Shown piece after piece: positions 57,800 through 62,534 of a DNA stretch of 62,534 bases. The position numbers and the translations under genes were made by a program. The notes beneath the pieces are model-generated. The model made no database searches, was not told where the DNA came from, and saw only the letters and a program-made list of their open reading frames with translations. The DNA is from CAZOEL01 sp964578835. Lineage in GTDB: Bacteria > Desulfobacterota > Syntrophobacteria > Syntrophobacterales > Syntrophobacteraceae. How positions within the stretch are numbered: position 1 is the stretch's first letter; each line of letters starts with the position of its first letter. The DNA is taken from the NCBI GenBank assembly GCA_964578835.1, contig CAZOEL010000038.1:1-62534 (forward strand), given 5' to 3'.

Positions 57800-59248
57800 T
57801 TACTTCTTTTTTGAAGGCTTTGCCGGTTCCTTCGCAGAACCTTCGGGAACCGTCTGCTTGGCCTCTGTCGTTTTGGCTCTCTCACGCATCGTTGCGGCAA
57901 GCTCCTTTATTTCCGTCAAGTCTCTTTGCATAGCGCTCCACCCATACCAGAGCGAATAATCGGGGTTGGAGTGAAAGGCTCCCTGGAAGGTCCTCATCCG
58001 GTGCTCGAGAAACATGATGAAAAGCTTCTGCTCGATGACGGTTGGAGCGTCATGGAAGGTAAGGAGATCGGGAAAGGCGTGGGCGTAACTCTGAGGTTTT
58101 TTGAGGACGCCGTCCTTATAAAGACCCGCCACGGTCAGGATTCCTTCCGCCATCAGACGGTCTGCTTCCTGAATCATTCTGTCGGATTTCTCAAGCTCCG
58201 ATCTAGCGAAATTGATGGAATGGCATTGATTGCACGTCTTCAGCATCTTGTCGCGCTCCGTCTGCCAAGCCTCTTGAGTCAATCTGGCGATGTCCGCGGC
58301 CTTGATCGCTTCCAGACGCGCGGTAGGCTTGCCATCCGGGTCGAGGACGCCAAGGCCCTGGAGAACTGTGGCGCGGTTTGCCGCCCATGCTTTGTCTTCC
58401 GGCATGGGGAGACGCACGGCCAAAAAGCCCCAGGCGGTTCTCACGCCATGGTTGCCTTCCTGCATATGGCAGGTCTGGCATGTCGGCGCCGCGGCTTCCT
58501 CGGGAATAATCTGCTTTTGAACGAGATCATACCGCACGCCGTGCTTCGAGGACGAGTACATTTCCCATTGCGGGTGATCGATTCCCATATGGCATGTTCT
58601 GCAAGCTTGAGGCTGTCTCGCCTCATCGGCGGAAAAAAGATGGCGCGTATGGCAGGTATCGCACGAGGAGACTCCGAAGCCGCCCCCATTCTTTACGAGA
58701 TCCTTAACCTCGGCATCTGTCTTTATGCCGATTCTATGGCAGCCGCCACAACCTTTTTGCCCCTCGATCTGGGCCATGGGCTGCCAGTGGATGGTGGGCA
58801 TAGCTTTCATGGAAACCCATCCAAGAGCATGCTTGCCGCTTTTGAACTGCTGGACCTTTTCCTCGTGGCAGGCTGCGCATTTATCGGGCAGCGCCGGCTC
58901 CGCATTGGCCCAATCGTCCTTGGTTGTATGCTTGCTTCCATGGCATGTGGAGCAGCCCACATCCATGCGGCTATGAGTGCTCGCTTCCCAATCCGCAACC
59001 AAGTGAGGCGTCACATTCGTGTGGCATTCGATACAAGACGCATCCTGCGTTTGGGCCTTTGGCTTCGTCTGCCCCACCTGGGGCGCTCCGACAGGTCCTT
59101 GAGCTGGAGTCGGCGGACGCAATTTTTCCGGAGACCCGGCGCGCTCTGCCGGCTGACTCCGTCCAGGGTCGCCAGTCTGTTGGGCGACAACTCCCGCAGC
59201 GAAAACCGTTCCGACCAAAAGCGTCAATAGCAAGACAGCTCGTTTCAT
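57800..59248 (-). CDS. Octaheme cytochrome c, hydroxylamine-oxidoreductase-like
   Basis: 482 residues with signal peptide, Pro/Gln-rich linker and eight CxxCH haem sites (CIECH, CSTCH, CAACH, CGGCH, CDTCH, CRTCH, CQTCH, CNQCH), then a helical C-terminal region (LLTFHDAPTVIEQKLFIMFL) and a Lys/Pro tail. The spacing and long helical end resemble hydroxylamine oxidoreductase-type octahaem cytochromes, which oxidise hydroxylamine or, in anaerobes, reduce nitrogen compounds. I could not place the catalytic cross-link Tyr, so the reductive branch is more likely. Periplasmic. GAGGAGGGGG precedes the ATG. The upstream selenocysteine rhodanese gene and downstream lpxK are in the same direction. Confidence 0.9.
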   Translation of the reverse strand: MKRAVLLLTLLVGTVFAAGVVAQQTGDPGRSQPAERAGSPEKLRPPTPAQGPVGAPQVGQTKPKAQTQDASCIECHTNVTPHLVADWEASTHSRMDVGCSTCHGSKHTTKDDWANAEPALPDKCAACHEEKVQQFKSGKHALGWVSMKAMPTIHWQPMAQIEGQKGCGGCHRIGIKTDAEVKDLVKNGGGFGVSSCDTCHTRHLFSADEARQPQACRTCHMGIDHPQWEMYSSSKHGVRYDLVQKQIIPEEAAAPTCQTCHMQEGNHGVRTAWGFLAVRLPMPEDKAWAANRATVLQGLGVLDPDGKPTARLEAIKAADIARLTQEAWQTERDKMLKTCNQCHSINFARSELEKSDRMIQEADRLMAEGILTVAGLYKDGVLKKPQSYAHAFPDLLTFHDAPTVIEQKLFIMFLEHRMRTFQGAFHSNPDYSLWYGWSAMQRDLTEIKELAATMRERAKTTEAKQTVPEGSAKEPAKPSKKK

Positions 59249-59336
59249 TCTCCCCCTCCTCGAGATAAGAGTCTAATTTTTGATACAGCGAACAGATTCC
59301 ACCTATCCACAGACTTTGTCAAATATTTATGAGGCG

Positions 59337-59354
59337 GGCGGCCTGTTCGCCGCC
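59337..59354 (-). terminator. Small hairpin after rhodanese gene
   Basis: GGCGGC / GCCGCC, 6-bp stem and six-base loop, nine bases after the rhodanese stop codon. There is no T run, so it may only attenuate read-through into the cytochrome gene. Confidence 0.4.
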
Positions 59355-59362
59355 TTTCCGAG

Positions 59363-59779
59363 CTACTTCTGCTCTACGGGAAGCTTCGCTTCTTCCCAAG
59401 CTTTCCAGCCGCCTTTGAGGGCATAGACATTTCCAAAGCCTTTCTTGGCAATCTGTTGCGCCACACGGGCGCTTGTGCCTTCGCTGGGTCAGGCGCAATA
59501 GAAGACAAGAGCCTTGTCCTTCGGGTACTTTCCGATCCAACTGTCCACATTGCCGGGCTCTTCCCGAACCGCGCCCTTTATTTTCGAATCACTCGAGCTC
59601 CAATCCCTGTCCGAGCGCACATCGATCACAACAACTTCCCCCTTTGCCAAGCGATCGTTGAGTTCTTGGGTCGTCATTCTTGGCGTGTCTCCTTCAGCCT
59701 GGCTACAGCCGGCTGTGCTAATCGTTACAGCCAAGATAAAAAAGAAGATTAGGGTAAGCGGGCTTTTGAGTTTTCTCAT
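59363..59779 (-). CDS. Rhodanese-like lipoprotein with in-frame TGA (probable selenoprotein)
   Basis: 138 codons if TGA at 59489-59491 is read as selenocysteine (residue 97). Residues 1-25 form a lipoprotein signal (lipobox TAGC). The rhodanese domain runs through the TGA without loss of frame: before it TTQELNDRLAKGEVVVIDVR and ALVFYCA, after it PSEGTSARVAQQIAKKGF, VYALKGGWKAWEEAKLP and a TAG stop. The loop YCA-U-PSEGTSA matches the YCACPNEATSA form of related periplasmic rhodaneses, with Sec for Cys. A SECIS-like stem-loop lies 16 bases after the TGA. GGAGG stands eight bases before the ATG. If not decoded, a 96-residue truncated protein results. Likely role: periplasmic persulfide or thiol redox chemistry. 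Confidence 0.82.
59458..59472 (-). promoter_or_regulatory. Putative bacterial SECIS element
   Basis: Directly after the TGA (16-base spacing) the RNA can form GCGCC-CGUGU-GGCGC: 5-bp GC stem, five-base loop with G as second loop base. This fits the bacterial SECIS rules of loop distance (21 bases from the UGA) and a G in the first two loop positions. Confidence 0.65.
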
Positions 59780-59817
59780 TTTGGAATCCTCCATTGTAAG
59801 AGTGAAGAGAAGCGATA

Positions 59818-59891
59818 AATTTGTAGAAAGCTAAGCAGCACAAGAAAAGATGTCAAAGATGATTCCCCGGAGTAGTCCGCGCCTACAAATT
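59818..59891. promoter_or_regulatory. Inverted repeat between divergent rhodanese and RtcA genes
   Basis: AATTTGTAG (59818-59826) and CTACAAATT (59883-59891) form 9-bp arms 56 bases apart in the divergent promoter region. It could bind a regulator or be chance. Confidence 0.35.
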
Positions 59892-59965
59892 CTCTGCTCG
59901 TTCAAAAATTGGGGAGAATGTGGCTGTGCGCCCACTTTTCCAAGACTCTGAGAGTGCTTATTTCT

Positions 59966-61063
59966 ATGGGGAATTCAGAGTCTAAAAAGCCAGAAAGGAA
60001 TTTCCTCTTGATTGAGATCGACGGATCGACCCATTCCGGAAGCGGCACTCTCTTGCGTTATTCGGCTGCGCTCTCAGCCCTGACGGGTACGCCCATCCAT
60101 ATGTTTCATATCAGGGCGAAGAGGGATAAACCCGGGCTTCGTCCCCAGCACCTTCATGGGTTGAGGGCTTGCGCCCATCTCTGCTCCGGCCGATTGGAAG
60201 GCGACGAGGCGGGATCGCAGGAGATCTATTTCTACCCGGGCAGCGAACTGCTCGCGGGCGAATTCGCGTGGGACATTGGAACTGCGGGCTCCACCACCAT
60301 GCTTGCCTTTTGCATTGCCCCCATTGCCCTTTACGCGCCTGCAGCTTCAAGATTTTCCGTCATGGGAGGACTCTTTCAGGACTTTGCGCCCAGCGCCTTC
60401 CATATGCAGCAAGTCCTTTTTCCCCTTTTAGCCAGAATGGGAGCAGAGATCGAAGCCGAAGTCATAAAGCCTGGCTATGTGCCGCAAGGACAGGGAAGCA
60501 TCCGCATCGGAGTAAAGCCTTTGCAGGCGCCCCTGAGGCCGTTAAGAATGCCGGATCCAGGGCGGGTGATCGGGATTGGCGGAATCTCGCTCGCATCTCA
60601 TCTGCAAGAAGAGAAAGTGGCTGCGAGAATGGCCGAGCAGTCCCTGAAGCTTCTTCGCGATCGAGGGTTTGAGAGCAGTATCGAGGTGCGCAACGATCTC
60701 ACCGCAGTTCAAAAGGGAGCGGCGCTGATGTTGCGAGCGGAAACAGATACTGGATGTCTCATTGGCGCCGATCAGGCCGGGAAGAGAGGCCGTCGATCTG
60801 AAAACATCGCCTCGTTCGTCGTTCGCTCCCTTGTAGAAGACCTCGCGTCGGGGGCCACGACAGACCGTCACCTGGCCGATCAGCTCATCATTTTTGCCGC
60901 GCTGGCCAAGGGCAGGAGCGAATACCTCGCGCCGTCAATGACAGACCACGTATACTCCAATCTCTGGCTCGTCAACAAGATGCTCGGAGCTGGAACGAAA
61001 ATTGAGGGAAATCGCATAAAAATTGATGGAATCGGCTTCTACAGAAAATCCCAACTCGACTAA
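59966..61063 (+). CDS. rtcA: RNA 3'-terminal phosphate cyclase
   Basis: 365 residues. Family features: LIEIDGSTHSGSGTLLRYSA at the start, GTAGSTTMLA, GGLFQDFAPSAFHMQQVLFP, the insert domain, and the active-site region DRHLADQLIIFAALAKG with the nucleotidyl-accepting His, then SMTDHVYSNLWLV. RtcA uses ATP to turn 3'-phosphate RNA ends into 2',3'-cyclic phosphates. The core motif usually reads DGSxGEGGGQxLR; here the Gly-rich loop is GSTHSGSGTLLR, a divergence worth noting. No RtcB ligase is nearby; instead a FAU-1-like gene follows after 18 bases, so the pair probably acts on RNA together. The start is uncertain. Confidence 0.88.
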   Translation: MGNSESKKPERNFLLIEIDGSTHSGSGTLLRYSAALSALTGTPIHMFHIRAKRDKPGLRPQHLHGLRACAHLCSGRLEGDEAGSQEIYFYPGSELLAGEFAWDIGTAGSTTMLAFCIAPIALYAPAASRFSVMGGLFQDFAPSAFHMQQVLFPLLARMGAEIEAEVIKPGYVPQGQGSIRIGVKPLQAPLRPLRMPDPGRVIGIGGISLASHLQEEKVAARMAEQSLKLLRDRGFESSIEVRNDLTAVQKGAALMLRAETDTGCLIGADQAGKRGRRSENIASFVVRSLVEDLASGATTDRHLADQLIIFAALAKGRSEYLAPSMTDHVYSNLWLVNKMLGAGTKIEGNRIKIDGIGFYRKSQLD

Positions 61064-61081
61064 TCACGGGAGGCTTTTTCT

Positions 61082-62038
61082 ATGAATACGCTTTTGAGGA
61101 TTCGCGGCATCTACAGCACGGCTTTCACCAAATTGGCGCTCGACCACGGCTTCGGGATTGCGGATCCCTCCCGGATGATTTGCGAACGCTTTGACGTCGA
61201 GCCAAACGATTATCCAGCCGATATTTCCATCGACGACGCGGAAGACCGTCAGGGCGTCGAGCTATATGGCGCCGCGGAGAGGATATGCCAGCTGATTACG
61301 TTCTTCCAGGAACACCTCCTCGATGCGGCTCTTTTGAAGCTGATTCCCCTGGAGGATTCCGACGGCGGCGTGATGGCGCGCCTCGAGCTTCCCGGGGCGT
61401 CTAAACAGGCTCTGGATACGATCAGGCGCAGCGTTGCTCCCACCGTCTGCAGACACCATCGGTTCCGCACGATAGCATCCAAACCGGTCGAACAAGCGGA
61501 AACCTACCTTTTGCAGCATCCTGAAAGACAAGAGCAGGTTGAGAAAAGGCTCTTTTCGGAGACTATCCTTCTGCCGCTTGAAAAGACCGGCCGCGTTCGT
61601 CTCGAGCATATGCGTCCCTCCGGGAAGCCCATGCGCCCGAGGGAGGGAACGCTTGTTAAAGCAGGAGAAAGCGGCATAGTTTTCAGAAGGTCCTTCTCCA
61701 ACGGCCGCTATGACGGACTCGATGTTCCCATTGAACCCGGCGATTATTGCATCACGGAAGCCGAAGAAGGCGCTTGGTGCGTAAAGCACGGCTATTATAG
61801 AAAGAGCGGCGCATTGATAGGCGAATATTTCAACATCAATACTCCGGTTGAATTGTACCCTTACGGGGCCAGGTATTTGGACCTTGAAATAGACGTCATA
61901 AGGAGAGCCGGCTCCAAACCATTTCTCATCGACCAGGAAAAGCTCAATCTTCTCCTACGCCAGGGCTCTATCGGAATGGCATTGCTGGAAAAGGCCATCA
62001 GCGTCGCCGATGAATTGATGCGATCTTTGAGCGCATAA
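61082..62038 (+). CDS. FAU-1-like RNA-binding protein (DUF402)
   Basis: 318 residues. The N-terminal domain (RIRGIYSTAFTKLALDHGF, ISIDDAEDRQGVELYG) resembles the S1-like RNase E/G N-terminus of archaeal FAU-1, and the C-terminal part is a DUF402 domain (GDYCITEAEEGAWCVKHGYY, FNINTPVELYPYGARYLDLE). FAU-1 is an archaeal RNA-binding protein and ribonuclease; bacterial members are little studied. Coupling with the RNA cyclase gene 18 bases upstream supports a role in RNA end processing: one enzyme cuts or binds, the other cyclises the 3' phosphate. CGGGAGG gives a good ribosome site. Confidence 0.82.
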   Translation: MNTLLRIRGIYSTAFTKLALDHGFGIADPSRMICERFDVEPNDYPADISIDDAEDRQGVELYGAAERICQLITFFQEHLLDAALLKLIPLEDSDGGVMARLELPGASKQALDTIRRSVAPTVCRHHRFRTIASKPVEQAETYLLQHPERQEQVEKRLFSETILLPLEKTGRVRLEHMRPSGKPMRPREGTLVKAGESGIVFRRSFSNGRYDGLDVPIEPGDYCITEAEEGAWCVKHGYYRKSGALIGEYFNINTPVELYPYGARYLDLEIDVIRRAGSKPFLIDQEKLNLLLRQGSIGMALLEKAISVADELMRSLSA

Positions 62039-62112
62039 TCTTTACGGACGCGCGGGAAAGCCGCAAGCTTTATCTTATGGCCCGAATCTGCTAAAGAGCA
62101 TGGGCGCTTCTG

Positions 62113-62142
62113 TTGACTCATCGCTTGTAGTATGCATATTTT
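62113..62142 (+). promoter_or_regulatory. Possible sigma-70 promoter for terminal gene
   Basis: TTGACT, 18-base spacer, TATTTT, about 75 bases before the ATG at 62217. Based on hexamer similarity. Confidence 0.45.
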
Positions 62143-62216
62143 TCGTTTAACTTGCGTTGTCAATCACAAATCGGCGAGAGGGGCTTTTCCGGTTGCTCAT
62201 GGGAGGAGAAAGGTAG

Positions 62217-62534
62217 ATGAAAGCCAAAGGCGTTTGGACCATACAGTCGTTGTTGACTTGCTTTTTATGCAATGCCGCATTGATCGCCATCATTTATTAC
62301 TTGGCCAATCAAGTGCTTCTGGGGATCAACAAGTGGGTTTCCATGATTCTGCAGTCGGGAATGACCGAGTTGCCGGACGATTTCAGATCTGCATTTCAAA
62401 ACCTCGAGAGATACACAAACGAAATCAACCTCTATTTGATCCCCGTATTAGCCGGACTGGGAGCGGCAATCACGCTGATTTTGTGGCTTTCCATTCTCCT
62501 TCAGGGACGAGGACTCGCGGGACGCGTATTGAGA
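62217..62534 (+). CDS. Membrane protein, partial (runs off window)
   Basis: 106 codons from an ATG with GGGAGGAGAAAGG upstream, still open at the window end. Two hydrophobic segments (FLCNAALIAIIYYLANQVLL and LIPVLAGLGAAITLILWLSI) flank a soluble part of about 45 residues (residues about 45-70, MTELPDDFRSAFQNLERYTN). This layout, an N-terminal helix, a short periplasmic loop and a second helix, is common at the start of sensor proteins such as chemoreceptors and kinases, or of channel-like proteins. The rest is missing, so the family cannot be named. Confidence 0.7.
   Translation, partial: MKAKGVWTIQSLLTCFLCNAALIAIIYYLANQVLLGINKWVSMILQSGMTELPDDFRSAFQNLERYTNEINLYLIPVLAGLGAAITLILWLSILLQGRGLAGRVLR

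Noticed and set aside
59489..59779. Rhodanese gene as a simple truncated pseudogene
   Set aside because: The codons after TGA continue the domain exactly in frame with conserved residues and end in a normal stop, and a SECIS-like hairpin is present; a chance nonsense mutation would not explain the hairpin or the match of TGA to a redox Cys.

Overview
This 62.5 kb window looks like a chromosomal segment of an anaerobic Desulfobacterota bacterium, most plausibly of the Syntrophobacter type. That placement is an inference from gene content: an octaheme cytochrome c, a small siroheme sulfite-reductase-like protein, a ferredoxin:thioredoxin-reductase-type subunit, many Fe-S and NifX-fold proteins, PAS kinases with N-terminal receivers, a TIGR02757 protein, and lpxK (Gram-negative outer membrane). 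No rRNA, tRNA, CRISPR array, prophage or intact insertion sequence was seen.

Layout. 0-0.46 kb: palindromic interspersed repeat. 0.46-10.4 kb: a Fsr-type MFS exporter, a universal stress protein, a three-gene two-component operon (two receiver-PAS-HisKA_3 kinases and one NarL-type regulator), a degenerate PatZ-like acetyltransferase and an acyl carrier protein. 10.6-16.7 kb: a kinase-like protein without ATPase domain, then an envelope operon around a P1B-type ATPase with DUF5132, HMA2, holin-4 and DUF456 proteins. 16.8-25.2 kb: AlkD, a phosphoesterase, a TPR protein, an orphan MacB-type permease, an EamA carrier, a Memo-AMMECR1 fusion and a PLC-like protein. 25-29.2 kb: Mrp ATPase plus transketolase, CMD and FmdB proteins, and an unlisted 30-residue membrane peptide. 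29.3-46.5 kb: the most distinctive region, rich in NifU-like scaffolds, NifX-domain fusions, a second Mrp, ferredoxin, radical SAM, CoA-disulfide reductase-rhodanese, ZIP and CDF transporters and a PAS kinase. 46.7-50.3 kb: Rossmann-PAS-kinase, NtrC-type sigma-54 activator, archaemetzincin. 50.3-62.5 kb: ABC exporter, DacA-type peptidase, Grx-FTR pair, TIGR02757, siroheme protein, LpxK, octaheme cytochrome, a selenocysteine rhodanese, RtcA, a FAU-1-like protein and a truncated membrane protein.

Two results stand out. First, sequences matching the sigma-54 promoter (TGGCAC-N5-TTGC) stand before at least four transcription units at 31-44 kb: NifU-like/CoA-disulfide reductase, zinc ribbon/CDF-NifX, DUF5320/NifX/MBL, and NifU-like/ferredoxin; a fifth, weaker one precedes a GcvH-like gene. 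With the sigma-54 activator at 48.3 kb this looks like a local regulon for a NifX/Mrp/NifU metal-sulfur cluster system, reminiscent of the sigma-54-controlled orange-protein operons of Desulfovibrio but with different partners. Second, the rhodanese-like lipoprotein gene at 59.36-59.78 kb has an in-frame TGA in the active-site loop, followed by a stem-loop fitting the bacterial SECIS consensus and by the rest of the domain, so it probably encodes a selenoprotein.

Other oddities are a PatZ-like protein that has lost half of its ATP-grasp domain, YSC in place of CPC in the P-type ATPase, a GAFSGA activator loop, a GcvH-like protein without a cleanly aligned lipoyl lysine, cysteine-cluster PAS domains, and several palindromic repeat elements. 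Start codons were chosen by Shine-Dalgarno spacing; several differ from the longest possible reading frame.
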